A DNA stretch of 64,000 bases from Alloprevotella sp. (GCA_017477205.1 JAFUXE010000013.1:11264-75263), one strand, 5' to 3'. Shown: positions 8,129 through 16,923, counted from the stretch's first letter. Numbers and translations are program-made. The notes: generated from the sequence alone by a model not told the origin.

Positions 8129-10969
8129 CTATCTGACCACAATCACCTGCCCGCCGTCGTAGAATACGCGTCCGCCGGCGGGCTGTTGCACGGCGCTTTT
8201 GCCGCCGATGGAGAAGCGGTAGATGACGTGGAGCATGGCGTAGGAGAGGAAGACGCGCGTGCGGCCGTAGTAGCGCGCGGTACCGGAAAGGGTGCTGCTC
8301 TCTGCCGTACGTTGGTGCAGGAGGTCCTGCACGTCAAGCTGCACGGTGAGGCGCTTGTCTTTTAGGAACGACTGCGAGGCCGAGATGTTCCAGAGCCACT
8401 GCGCATGGTTCATCAGTTCGTCGGCATAGTTCCAGTTCACGTAGTAGTGCAGGCTCGTGCTGAGCTTCAGGCCGAAGGGGAGGTCTGCCTGCGGCGCCAG
8501 TTTTGCCTCGAAGTGCTGTCCCGTCTGGTTGTACTGCGGCGTCTGCTGGTAGCGCGTTGCGATGAAGGCATAGCCCGTGTTGAAGGAAACCGTCCATATC
8601 TTGTCGCGCCAGGAGAGGGTGACGCCGGGCCGCACGGCGTAGTTGTGCAGGAGGCTGAGCCCCATGCCGCCGGCCGCTGCGCCGACGAAGCTCTTGTCGC
8701 GGTTCACGTCGAAGCTGGTGGAGACGCGCAGCTTCCAGTGTTGCGCGGAGTCAAGGCGCTGCTCCGTGCTAAGATAGCCCCAGGCGTTCCATATCCCGTT
8801 CACGTTTGTTTTTGAGAGCGTGCGCACGCCCGTCACGGCGTCCACGCGCTGCGTCGTCACGACGTTGTTCAGCGTCTGCCCCATTCCGAGGTAGGCGTTG
8901 TAGTTTGAGCCGTGCTTCTTGTCGAAGTAGTTGCCACGCAGTCCCCATTGGTTCCACCAACCCGTGCGCAGGTTGGGATTGTTCTCCTCGCGCCGCAGCG
9001 TGTTGCTGCTGTCGGTGAAGGGCAGCAGGTCTGTGAGGCTGGCGTAGTTGGGACCGCCGTAGTAGGAGAAGGTCAGCTTTCCGTTCTCCACGAACGTCCA
9101 GTTCGTCTGGACGGTCGGCCAGATGGAGACGTAGTGGCGCGAAGGTGCAAGGTGTTGTCCTGCGCGGTCGTAGAAGAGGTGTTCCGCAACGTGCGACGTC
9201 CGCAGGCCTGCGCTGAAGTCCAGCTTCTCCCAGCGTCCCCGCAGAGACGGCATGATGCCGTGTATCACGCTATGGAAGCTGCTGCCGAAGGCGTTTTCGA
9301 AGCTTCGTGCGGCAAGGAGCGAGTCGCCCTCCGTGGGCAGCGTGCCGAGCGGGAGCGAGAGGTCGCGGTAGGCTTCGTAGATGTCAAGGTCGTAGAGGTT
9401 GCGCGGCGTAGTGTTGTGCTGGTAGCGATAGCGGTACCCCACGGTTCCCTCGATGTGCTTGTTGAGGGGAAAATAGTAGCTTGCGTCAAGGGACACCGTC
9501 TGGCTGCGATGCGGCAGGTACTCATATTGTCGGTCGGCATTGAGTGGTTCCGGCGCGTCGGGCTGGAAGTATTGTTGCCGGGCAAAGCGGTGGCGGCGTT
9601 GGGAGTTCTCGCCAAGCTCCACGTCGGCAATCAGCTGCAGGGAGTGTCCCTCGCGGCGCAGGCGGCGGATGTAGTTCAGCGAGGCCTGTCCGGACAGGTT
9701 GCGGTACACCCCGCGCTCAAGGCTCAGCTGCTCGTAAACGGGACTGCTCGAGGCAAAGGCCGATACCGTGTCGCGCGACGTGGAGGGGTTACGCTCCGGG
9801 TTGATGGCTGCGTGCAGCGAGATGCGGCGCAGCGTGTCGATGTTCCAGATAAGGTTGGCACGGCCGGAACCCTGGAACATGCGCATCCACGCTTGGCTCG
9901 TGCTCTCCGTGCGCAACGCGCCGCCGGGCAGGAAGTCCTCGCCGTGCTGCTCCACGAGGCGCGAGCGGTCATTGTGGCGCAGGTTTCCGCTGGCGGATAT
10001 TTCCATGCGTCCGCCCTCCGTGTTCTTGCGTCCGTTGTCCCAGGAGTAGTTGGCTCCGAGCGAGCGGTAGGTATAGAGGCCGTCCGTACGGCTCCAGTTG
10101 AACCAGTTGCCGTTCTCGTCGGCCTGCTGGTTCTCGCTGATGTTGTTCACCTGGGCATAGAGCGAGAGGCGGCGGCGTTCCGTGAAGTTCGTGCCGAAAC
10201 CTTTCAGGATGTAGCGTTCGTGCGTGCCGCCGCCTGCGTCGATGTTTGCGCTCCAGCTGCCCATGTACTCCTTCTTTATCTTCAGATCCACGACCGTCTG
10301 TTTTTCCGCGTCCGTTGTCCGCGTAAACTCCTTCTCCTCGTCCGTCTTTTCGTAAACCTTCACGTCCTTCACGGCATCCACGGTGACATTTGCCATAGCC
10401 TCCTGCGCGTTTTGGAAGAAAGGCTTTCCGTTCACGAGGATGTTGCTGACGCTGCGCCCCTGAAAGGTCAGGTTGCCGTCGGCATCCATCGAGAGGCCCG
10501 GCATCTGTTTCATCAGCGCGCCGAGCGTGGCACCCGGCGGCAGGCGGAACGCGTCCGTGTGGTAGGTGAAGGTGTCGGCTTCGATGGTGAGCTGCTGCGA
10601 GAGTGCCGTTACCTCCGCTTCGGCCAGTTCGCGGTCGATGCTTTCAAGGAGGAGCGTGCCGAGGTCGGCGCGCGGCGTTTGCGCCGTGAGCCTTGTGCTC
10701 CGCTTTATGGGGCGAAAGCCGAGGAGGCGGGCCTCCAGCGTATAGCTTCCCGCGCGGGGTGCCACGAGGCGGAACGTGCCGTCCACCTGCGTCTCTGCCG
10801 TACTCACGGCTGTCGTGCTGTCCGTGCCGAACAGCCCCACGCGCACCAGTGCGACGGCCACGCTGTCCTCGTCCACGATGCGCCCTGTGACGCTGAAAGT
10901 CTGAGCGGCTGCAATGAACGGTGTCAAAAGGATGAGAACCGTAAGTGTTGTCTTTGTAATGTTATTCAT
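8129..10969 (-). CDS. TonB-dependent receptor-like outer-membrane protein
   Basis: 946 residues with a signal peptide ending IAAAQ. Domains in order: a carboxypeptidase-regulatory-like beta-sandwich (about 24-105, FSVTGRIVDEDS... LEARLLGFRPI), a short plug domain (about 140-220, PPGATLGALMKQMPGLSMD, VSNILVNGKPFF), and an outer-membrane barrel to the C-terminus. This is the outer-membrane beta-barrel family common in Bacteroidetes; the substrate cannot be read from sequence. The closest same-strand upstream gene is the M56-TonB fusion (181-base gap), so the receptor may belong to the same signalling or uptake group, but no shared operator was found in the gap. Confidence 0.85.
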   Translation of the reverse strand: MNNITKTTLTVLILLTPFIAAAQTFSVTGRIVDEDSVAVALVRVGLFGTDSTTAVSTAETQVDGTFRLVAPRAGSYTLEARLLGFRPIKRSTRLTAQTPRADLGTLLLESIDRELAEAEVTALSQQLTIEADTFTYHTDAFRLPPGATLGALMKQMPGLSMDADGNLTFQGRSVSNILVNGKPFFQNAQEAMANVTVDAVKDVKVYEKTDEEKEFTRTTDAEKQTVVDLKIKKEYMGSWSANIDAGGGTHERYILKGFGTNFTERRRLSLYAQVNNISENQQADENGNWFNWSRTDGLYTYRSLGANYSWDNGRKNTEGGRMEISASGNLRHNDRSRLVEQHGEDFLPGGALRTESTSQAWMRMFQGSGRANLIWNIDTLRRISLHAAINPERNPSTSRDTVSAFASSSPVYEQLSLERGVYRNLSGQASLNYIRRLRREGHSLQLIADVELGENSQRRHRFARQQYFQPDAPEPLNADRQYEYLPHRSQTVSLDASYYFPLNKHIEGTVGYRYRYQHNTTPRNLYDLDIYEAYRDLSLPLGTLPTEGDSLLAARSFENAFGSSFHSVIHGIMPSLRGRWEKLDFSAGLRTSHVAEHLFYDRAGQHLAPSRHYVSIWPTVQTNWTFVENGKLTFSYYGGPNYASLTDLLPFTDSSNTLRREENNPNLRTGWWNQWGLRGNYFDKKHGSNYNAYLGMGQTLNNVVTTQRVDAVTGVRTLSKTNVNGIWNAWGYLSTEQRLDSAQHWKLRVSTSFDVNRDKSFVGAAAGGMGLSLLHNYAVRPGVTLSWRDKIWTVSFNTGYAFIATRYQQTPQYNQTGQHFEAKLAPQADLPFGLKLSTSLHYYVNWNYADELMNHAQWLWNISASQSFLKDKRLTVQLDVQDLLHQRTAESSTLSGTARYYGRTRVFLSYAMLHVIYRFSIGGKSAVQQPAGGRVFYDGGQVIVVR

Positions 10970-11149
10970 CGTTCTTGTGATGTATCATAATTTTAGTAAA
11001 CAAGCAGACATGATGTCGGATGTACTGAGCACCTTTTACATGTCATTCGTCACTAAGATAGACACGCTTTTCATAGTAATTGTTACAAGCGGCGTAAAGC
11101 AATGACGCCGTGAAAGGGACCGTGCACCCGGGGGTGAAGGTTGCGTAGC

Positions 11150-12868
11150 TTAGCGTAAGTGGAAGGTGACGGGAATCTGCGTTGTCATGAATACGGGCTT
11201 TCCGTTTTCGGTGCCGGGTATCATCCGCGGAATCTTCTTCACGGCTTCTATGGCGGCGTCGCGCAGGCTCTTTTCCTCTGTGCCCGTTGCGCCGATGACC
11301 TCAACGCTTCCGTCGGTATCCACGCCCACGCTTACAAGGACTCTTCCCGTAGCTCCTTTGCCCAGGGCTTCCTGCGGATAGCGTACGTTGCGGGCAATAA
11401 AGGACGTCAGTTCAACTTGTCCGCCGGGATATTTGGGTGCAACGTGGTCGGATAGATGACCGAGAGTGACAGTGGTGCACGTATCAACAACGATTTCCTG
11501 TAGCCGTACGCGCCGCTCGAACTCGTTTGTCACCACGCATATCGCACCGTTGGCGGCACGCGAGCCCCATACCGACGTTGCCGATTCGCCCTTCAGGACG
11601 CTGATGGACGCGATGTCCTCATTACTCAGTTGCTCCAGGCGCTGCATGTCCACCACGGTGCCGTCCACGACAAGGAGCGGCTGCTGCGACGCGTCTTTCG
11701 TGTGGGAAAGGTCAATCAGTTGGCGCGCCGGGCCCTTTTCTCCGGGCTTCAGGCTGTCGGCAAGGGCTATGGCGAGTTGCATCGGCGTGCCGAGCGCGGA
11801 GGCTTCCTCGGCAGGGGAGAACTGCTCTGCGGCGGCTGCGCCTTGAGCTTCTGACGTTTGCTGTGACCACGGCGCCACATTGAGCCCGTTCTCTATGGTA
11901 GGTAGCACGGCCTCCTTCACGGAACTGTTGATGGGCTGGTTGAATGCCATGAGAATGAGACCGGCGGGTGCGAGCAGCAGGTACTTCGAGCGCCATGCAC
12001 CGTGCGTTCTTCGTTTGTTTAGCATGAGAATACGTTTCTTTAAAGGTAAGACATTGAACCACTGCACCAAGCCCTTGAAGCGCGAGCCGGCTTTGGCTTC
12101 GTGAGTCCTTGGCGAAGTGAAGCTATTGGCCACCGTGGCGGCCGCCTTGCACGGCGCGAGGCCGAGCAGGGCATACTGGTAGCTTCGGGCACCAGTTCGC
12201 GAGGCTTCGCCGTCGGCTATGTATTCATGTAGGTTGCGCAGCTCGGCCAGCGTTAGCCAGCTGGCGGGATTGAACCAGCAGAGCGCGCACAGCACGCGGA
12301 GCAGGCACGTGTCCGCCGAGTGCCATTGGCGGATGTGCACCGCCTCGTGGTGCAGGACGTGCGGCAGGTAGGCCGTGCCGAGAAGCCTGCGCGGGATGCA
12401 CAGCCAGCCGAAGAAGCTGAACGGCGAGTGCCCGTCGGGCAGCAGCCGGTAGCGGAGGCTTCCTGCGTCCTTGGCATGCTGGCGCGGGCTTCTCACTATC
12501 ACCCGCATCACGCCCGCCACCTGCACGGCAAAGCGCAGGAGCAGGACGGCAGCCACGCACGTGTATATAATGATGAGTGCAAGCGCAACCCATCCGCTCC
12601 GCGACGTTCCCGCATCGCTCATGGCGTCCCTGACGGGCATCCATACCTGCTGCCACACCTGTTGCTGCACGGCATCCACCGCCACAACCTGTGCGGATGA
12701 CAAAGGCAAATGTATGAAGCTCAGGAAAGGAAACATCAGGGCAAAGGCCACGATGCCCAGCAGCAGGGCGCGCCGGAGGCCGAAGAACGTGTCGCGTCCG
12801 CGACAGAGGCGGTAGAGCAGGTAGCACACTGCCCAGACCACGTTAACTGTTATGAGATATACTAACAT
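11150..12868 (-). CDS. M56 (BlaR1-type) membrane peptidase fused to plug-like and TonB C-terminal domains
   Basis: 572 residues. N-terminal membrane segments (about 1-20, 35-55, 95-115) resemble BlaR1/MecR1. The zinc peptidase motif is HHEAVHIRQWH (about residue 175), HExxH type, followed by a third-ligand region LRNLHEYIADGEA. A further membrane helix (KYLLLAPAGLILMAFNQPI) leads to a periplasmic part. There, VVDGTVVDMQRLEQL and ISVLKGESATSVWGSRAANG copy the plug domain of SusC-like receptors, and the last ~95 residues are a TonB C-terminal domain (GRVLVSVGVDTDGSVEV). It lies 120 bases after blaI on the same strand. M56 proteins cleave or trigger the BlaI-type repressor on sensing an envelope signal. 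No penicillin-binding sensor domain is present. Confidence 0.88.
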   Translation of the reverse strand: MLVYLITVNVVWAVCYLLYRLCRGRDTFFGLRRALLLGIVAFALMFPFLSFIHLPLSSAQVVAVDAVQQQVWQQVWMPVRDAMSDAGTSRSGWVALALIIIYTCVAAVLLLRFAVQVAGVMRVIVRSPRQHAKDAGSLRYRLLPDGHSPFSFFGWLCIPRRLLGTAYLPHVLHHEAVHIRQWHSADTCLLRVLCALCWFNPASWLTLAELRNLHEYIADGEASRTGARSYQYALLGLAPCKAAATVANSFTSPRTHEAKAGSRFKGLVQWFNVLPLKKRILMLNKRRTHGAWRSKYLLLAPAGLILMAFNQPINSSVKEAVLPTIENGLNVAPWSQQTSEAQGAAAAEQFSPAEEASALGTPMQLAIALADSLKPGEKGPARQLIDLSHTKDASQQPLLVVDGTVVDMQRLEQLSNEDIASISVLKGESATSVWGSRAANGAICVVTNEFERRVRLQEIVVDTCTTVTLGHLSDHVAPKYPGGQVELTSFIARNVRYPQEALGKGATGRVLVSVGVDTDGSVEVIGATGTEEKSLRDAAIEAVKKIPRMIPGTENGKPVFMTTQIPVTFHLR

Positions 12869-12988
12869 CTTTAATCTATTGTTCGTTGTGCTAAGGAGGC
12901 ACGGATGCGCCTCGCGGCGAACCCGCGCCGTGTTTTGAAATCATGTTTAACTAAACCTGTCTGTGTCTTCCTTAGCAGTTTTATGTCG

Positions 12989-13348
12989 CTAAAGCGTTTT
13001 ACCATCTTCAATCATTCGGATCATTTCCTCCAGGTCCTCCTTCGAGAGCTTCTGCTCCTCCACGAAGAAGTTCACCACCTGCCGGTACGAGCCCGCGAAG
13101 TAGTGGCGGACCATTGCCCCGAGCGACGAGCGCTTGTACTCCTCCGCCGTCACCAGCGGCGCGTAGTGCAGCGCCATGCCGACCCGCTCGCCGCGCACGA
13201 AGCCCTTCCGCTCCAGGTTCTTCACCACGGAGGCCAGGGTGGTGTAGGGCATTTCCTCGCCCATCAGCCGGTGGATGTCCTTCACCGTTGCGGCTCCTTC
13301 CCAGATGCGGCGCATCGCCGCCTCTTCCTGATACGTCAAGTGTTCCAT
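12989..13348 (-). CDS. blaI: BlaI/MecI/CopY family transcriptional repressor
   Basis: 119 residues from the ATG at 13348; the frame continues upstream to 13498, but the extension overlaps the promoter and has no family match. Winged-helix DNA-binding domain about 1-75 (EEAAMRRIWEGAATVKDIHRL, then PYTTLASVVKNLERKGFV, the recognition helix and wing), followed by a C-terminal dimerisation helix region. In this family the dimer represses its own operon and is removed by the M56 partner, encoded 120 bases downstream. The two dyads at 13460-13516 are candidate operators. There is no beta-lactamase gene nearby, so the regulon is probably envelope-related rather than antibiotic resistance. Confidence 0.92.
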   Translation of the reverse strand: MEHLTYQEEAAMRRIWEGAATVKDIHRLMGEEMPYTTLASVVKNLERKGFVRGERVGMALHYAPLVTAEEYKRSSLGAMVRHYFAGSYRQVVNFFVEEQKLSKEDLEEMIRMIEDGKTL

Positions 13349-13453
13349 GTGTTTTATCTTTGCTGTTATGATTCTTTCTATTGTCTTGTTTTCCGCATGT
13401 TTATGCCTTATGCCGGGGTTCGAGGAGGAAACCTTCCCTCCTGCTTCCGAGTG

Positions 13454-13516
13454 CAAAGCTACGAACTTTTCGAAGAAGCGCCAAGCGGATAAGCACAAAT
13501 CTACGAAAATTTCGTA
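13454..13516 (-). promoter_or_regulatory. Candidate blaI promoter with two BlaI-type operator dyads
   Basis: On the minus strand a -7 box TAGCTTTG lies at 13461-13454. A perfect 7+1+7 dyad TACGAAA-A-TTTCGTA sits at 13502-13516, and a second 12/15 match TACGAACTTTTCGAA at 13460-13474 overlaps the -7 box. Their centres are 42 bp apart, about four helical turns. The arrangement fits autorepression by BlaI. The binding assignment is inference. Confidence 0.55.
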
Positions 13517-13757
13517 AATATCTCAGGATGTTTTCTCCGACACATTATTATATTATATGCGCGCGTGAGGCATGGAAGAAGCCCGCAGGAGCATTGCTGC
13601 CGTCCCGCAGAAAACCCTTTACCGCGCCTATGTAGCAGTCCGGGCGAGCCGAAAACATTTCTCTTACCATCCCGCAAATCTACAAATGGAGCTTATGGTC
13701 ATTGTTTGTGTTTTCTGTATATCAACGGTTTACAAGTAATGCACGATGGGCTGAAAA
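13517..13757. other. Intergenic stretch with no gene recognised
   Basis: This part of the 657-base gap between blaI and the EEP-family gene has no convincing reading frame, RNA gene or strong hairpin. It is AT-richer from about 13670. The repeat array at 13758 begins directly after it. Confidence 0.5.
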
Positions 13758-13889
13758 AGGTGTGCGCACACCTCAATCTGAGGTAAGCGCAAAGCTCACT
13801 TCAAGGTAAGCGCACACCTCGCGTTGAGGTAAGCGCAAAGCTCAAGTCAAGGTGTGCGCACACCTCGGAAAGAGGTGTCCGCAAAGCTC
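13758..13889. repeat. Six-unit array, 17-bp repeat with 6-bp unique spacers
   Basis: Six 17-bp units start at 13758, 13781, 13804, 13827, 13850 and 13873, an exact 23-bp period. Units 1, 3 and 5 end in CACACCTC; units 2, 4 and 6 end in AAAGCTC. The form in units 1 and 5, AGGTGTGCGCACACCT, is a perfect 16-bp palindrome. The 6-bp spacers are all different: AATCTG, ACTTCA, GCGTTG, AAGTCA, GGAAAG. The array ends 82 bp before the -7 box of the next gene. Confidence 0.9.
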
Positions 13890-13970
13890 AGAACCGCGTG
13901 CTGCCGCCCCCTCTTCCTGCCTGTCCGAAGATATTTGGACGGATGCCCCGTCGTGTCAGGCGGGATTTTG

Positions 13971-13978
13971 TATATTTG
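13971..13978 (+). promoter_or_regulatory. -7 promoter element for the EEP-family gene
   Basis: TATATTTG matches the Bacteroidetes TAnnTTTG -7 box and lies 28 bp before ATG 14006. No clear TTTG -33 element is present at the usual distance. Confidence 0.55.
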
Positions 13979-14005
13979 TGGCGTCATAAAAAACATCAAG
14001 GACAG

Positions 14006-14866
14006 ATGAAACACTTGAAAAGAATCGCGGCGACGGCACTGTTGCTGGCCGCTGCGTGCCTTCCTGCCGGGGCGCAGGAACTCCTCGTGGGCAGCTACAA
14101 CATACGCTACAGGAACAGTGCGGACAGCGTGAAGGGCAACGGCTGGGAGCGGCGCTGCCCCGTCGTGTGCGAGCTGATAAACTTCATGCGCCCGGACGTG
14201 TTCGGTGCGCAGGAGGTGCTCAAGGCACAGCTGGACGACATGGAGGCCGCCCTGCCCGAATATGCCCACATCGGCGTGGGACGCGATGACGGGCGGACGG
14301 CGGGCGAGTACGAGGCCATCTTCTTCCGTCCCGCAGCGGTGAAGCTGCTGGAGGAAGGCCACTTCTGGCTTTCGGAAACGCCGGAGAAGCCGGGGCGCGG
14401 ATGGGATGCCGCCTGTACCCGCATTTGTACGTGGGGGAAGTTTCGGAGCAGGCACAGCCGCAGGACGTTCTACTTCTTCAACCTCCACCTGGACCACGTG
14501 GGCGTCGTGGCGCGCCGCGAGAGTGCAAGGCTCGTCCTGGAGCGCATCCGCGAGATTGCCAAGGGCGCTCCCGTCATCCTCACGGGAGACTTCAACGTGG
14601 ACCAGCGCGACGAAATCTACACCCGCTTCGTCGGCAGCGGTCTGCTGAAGGACAGCTACGAGCATGCGCGCTACCGCTTTGCGGAGAACGGTACGTTCAA
14701 CAGCTTCCGTCCCGAATCCCACACGGACGGCCGCATCGACCACGTCTTCGTCTCGCCCGTCATGGACGTCCTGCGCTACGGCGTGCTGACGGGCGGCTAC
14801 TGGACGCCGGACGGCCTTCGCCTCCCTTCCGACCACTATCCCGTATTCACCGCCCTGTCGTGGTGA
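14006..14866 (+). CDS. Exported endonuclease/exonuclease/phosphatase family protein
   Basis: 286 residues from ATG 14006; the frame is open to 13898, but a signal peptide (IAATALLLAAACLPAGAQ) follows this ATG and the -7 box lies upstream of it. The EEP fold is complete: LVGSYNIRYRN at the N-terminus, the metal-ligand Glu in VFGAQEV, FFNLHLDHVG, GDFNVDQRDE, DGRIDHVFVS and the final SDHYPV His. Exported EEP proteins of Bacteroidales act on phosphodiester or sugar-phosphate substrates outside the cytoplasm; the substrate here cannot be told. It is followed by the rhodanese-MBL gene 47 bases on. Confidence 0.88.
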   Translation: MKHLKRIAATALLLAAACLPAGAQELLVGSYNIRYRNSADSVKGNGWERRCPVVCELINFMRPDVFGAQEVLKAQLDDMEAALPEYAHIGVGRDDGRTAGEYEAIFFRPAAVKLLEEGHFWLSETPEKPGRGWDAACTRICTWGKFRSRHSRRTFYFFNLHLDHVGVVARRESARLVLERIREIAKGAPVILTGDFNVDQRDEIYTRFVGSGLLKDSYEHARYRFAENGTFNSFRPESHTDGRIDHVFVSPVMDVLRYGVLTGGYWTPDGLRLPSDHYPVFTALSW

Positions 14867-14913
14867 CCAGAATGTAATGGAACAAGGAAAATAACGAAAT
14901 AAAGAGAAAGTTT

Positions 14914-16008
14914 ATGAAGAAGTTAATGACTTTACTGATGACCCTGCTGGGTCTGAACACGAGCTGCGGGCAGAAGTTGTATGAAAACATGGACGTTGAG
15001 GCTTTTGCGGACTTCGCGGCCGACAAACATGTGCAAGTGTTGGACGTGCGCACGGCGGAGGAATATGGCGAGGGACACCTGGAAGGTGCCTTGCTGGCCG
15101 ACGTGAAGAGCGAGGATTTCCTGACGCAGGCCAAGGCTCAGCTCAGCAAGTCGCAACCGGTGGCGGTGTATTGCCGGAGCGGCAGACGGTCGGCAAAGGC
15201 TGCGGAAATGCTGGCGGCTGAAGGCTACAACGTTACGAATCTGGAAGGAGGCATCTTGGCTTGGAAGGACAAGGGAAAACCCACGAGTCAAGTGCATGTT
15301 GATGCGTTTGTGACTCCCGAGGGCACGACGGTGAGGTTTTATGCGCTGATGCATGCCAGCATCCGCATCGTCCATGACGGCAGGGAGCTGCAAATAGACC
15401 CCGTGAGGCAGCTGGGGCCACGCGTCACCGACTACACCACCATGCCGAAGGCGGACTACGTGCTGGTGACGCATGAACACCCGGACCACTTCGACCTGGA
15501 AGCCATCAAACTGTTGTCAGGAAATGGTACACAGCTGATTACGAACGGACGCTGCGCTGAAATGGTAAACGACGCTCAGACGAAGGAACAGGCTTCCCGG
15601 GAGAATAGTCCCATAAGCGTGGTGAGCATGAAGAACGGCGAGCGGCTGACACCTTACGAGGGCTTCACGGTTGAGGCTGTACCTGCATACAACACGACGG
15701 AGGGACGTACGCAGTTCCATCCCAAAGGGCGCGATAACGGCTATGTGCTGACAATTGACGGACTGCGAATCTACATTGCCGGTGATACGGAGGATATTCC
15801 GGAGATGGCGCGGATGGGGACCATTGACGTCGCTTTCCTGCCCTGCAACCAACCCTACACTATGACGGCGGAGCAGCTGGTGCGTGCAGCACGTATGGTT
15901 AAGCCGCGCGTGCTCTTCCCCTATCATTTCGGACAGACCGACGTCTCCGGGTTGCCTGCCCAGCTGGGCGGCGACGGCATAGACGTTCGCCTGCGCCATT
16001 ATGAATAA
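14914..16008 (+). CDS. Rhodanese-metallo-beta-lactamase fold fusion, exported
   Basis: 364 residues. The N-terminus has a hydrophobic signal ending NTSCGQ, a possible Bacteroidetes lipoprotein cleavage site. Residues ~25-120 form a rhodanese domain (VLDVRTAEEYGEGHLEGA) with an intact catalytic loop CRSGRRSA. Residues ~135-364 form an MBL-fold domain of the UlaG-like class: THEHPDHFD metal-binding motif, then YIAGDTEDIPE and a late FPYHFGQTD His. Rhodanese-MBL pairs commonly work in sulfur transfer, but here the MBL part is UlaG-like rather than persulfide-dioxygenase-like, so the substrate is open. Confidence 0.85.
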   Translation: MKKLMTLLMTLLGLNTSCGQKLYENMDVEAFADFAADKHVQVLDVRTAEEYGEGHLEGALLADVKSEDFLTQAKAQLSKSQPVAVYCRSGRRSAKAAEMLAAEGYNVTNLEGGILAWKDKGKPTSQVHVDAFVTPEGTTVRFYALMHASIRIVHDGRELQIDPVRQLGPRVTDYTTMPKADYVLVTHEHPDHFDLEAIKLLSGNGTQLITNGRCAEMVNDAQTKEQASRENSPISVVSMKNGERLTPYEGFTVEAVPAYNTTEGRTQFHPKGRDNGYVLTIDGLRIYIAGDTEDIPEMARMGTIDVAFLPCNQPYTMTAEQLVRAARMVKPRVLFPYHFGQTDVSGLPAQLGGDGIDVRLRHYE

Positions 16009-16046
16009 AAACGCTGCTGCGGTGCTGTATTCTGAAAAAAACGGCG

Positions 16047-16112
16047 TAGATTTGCGCCTGGAAAAAACCAACAAACCAACAAACCTAAAAACCAACAAAC
16101 CTAAGAACCAAG
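16047..16112 (+). repeat. -7 box followed by AACCAACAAACCT-type tandem repeat
   Basis: TAGATTTG at 16047-16054 is a candidate -7 box. From 16066 a run of imperfect units (AAACCAAC, AAACCTAA) fills the leader up to the ATG at 16114. Similar units occur at 38271-38310. Confidence 0.55.
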
Positions 16113-16113
16113 T

Positions 16114-16884
16114 ATGAAGAAGACTTTCCATGCCGCATTGGGACTTGCCATGGCGATGACGCTCGCATCCTGCGGCCAGACGGACAAGAGCCAGGAAACC
16201 ATTGACAGCCTCCTCAGCCACATGGTGGCCGTGGAAGGCGGCACCTTCACGATGGGGGCTACGGAGGAACAGAAGACGGACGTCAAAAACGACGAAAAGC
16301 CCCTCCACGAAGTGACACTCTCAGACTTCCAGATTGGTCGCTACGAAGTGACACAGGCGGAGTGGGTGGCCGTGATGGGACAGAACCCGTCGAAGGAGCA
16401 GGGCGACGACCTGCCGGTCACGAACGTAAGCTGGGACGACTGCCAGCAGTTCCTGCAACGCCTGAACGAAAGGACGGGGCGTAACTTCCGCCTGCCGACG
16501 GAGGCGGAATGGGAGTATGCGGCGCGCGGCGGTAAGCTGGCGCAGCCCACGCAGTATGCCGGTGAAGCGGAGAATCCGCGCGAGTGCGGATGGTACGTGG
16601 CAAACTCGGGTTATAAGGTACATGCCGTGGGCGGCAAGAAGCCGAACGAGCTGGGACTTTACGACATGAGCGGAAACGTCTGGGAATGGTGTGACGACTG
16701 GTACGTGGAATATACGGATACGGCGCGCACGAATCCCCGCTTCACGCAGCAGGTGAACGGTGAGGGGCGCACGGACCGCGGCGGTGCCTGGGACAGCCAG
16801 GCAGCAAGCCTCCGCACCTCCTACCGCGACAGCGGGCAACCGGGCACGCGCGTGGCAAACGTCGGCTTCCGCATTGCGGAATAG
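16114..16884 (+). CDS. SUMF1/EgtB/PvdO-family lipoprotein without FGE cysteines
   Basis: 256 residues with a lipoprotein signal (LAMAMTLASCG, Cys about 21). The rest is a formylglycine-generating-enzyme fold: VEGGTFTMGATEEQ, IGRYEVTQAEW, PVTNVSWDDCQQF, FRLPTEAEWEYAARGG, GLYDMSGNVWEWCDDW and VGFRIAE. True formylglycine enzymes carry two catalytic Cys in the segment after RGGSW; here that segment reads RGGAWDSQAASLRTSYR with none. It is therefore unlikely to activate sulfatases. Related Bacteroidales surface lipoproteins with this fold are of unknown role. A strong hairpin terminator follows at 16924. Confidence 0.85.
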   Translation: MKKTFHAALGLAMAMTLASCGQTDKSQETIDSLLSHMVAVEGGTFTMGATEEQKTDVKNDEKPLHEVTLSDFQIGRYEVTQAEWVAVMGQNPSKEQGDDLPVTNVSWDDCQQFLQRLNERTGRNFRLPTEAEWEYAARGGKLAQPTQYAGEAENPRECGWYVANSGYKVHAVGGKKPNELGLYDMSGNVWEWCDDWYVEYTDTARTNPRFTQQVNGEGRTDRGGAWDSQAASLRTSYRDSGQPGTRVANVGFRIAE

Positions 16885-16923
16885 TCCCTTCCTTGCCCGT
16901 CCCTGTAGAGACATACTTACACA

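Noticed and set aside
8912..10990. 692-codon plus-strand frame opposite the receptor gene
   Set aside because: No family features, while the minus strand encodes a complete receptor with signal peptide and plug.
12989..13348. Beta-lactam resistance operon
   Set aside because: BlaI and M56 genes are present, but the M56 protein has no penicillin-binding sensor domain and no beta-lactamase gene is near.
13758..13889. CRISPR array
   Set aside because: Repeats are 17 bp and spacers only 6 bp; no cas genes in the window.
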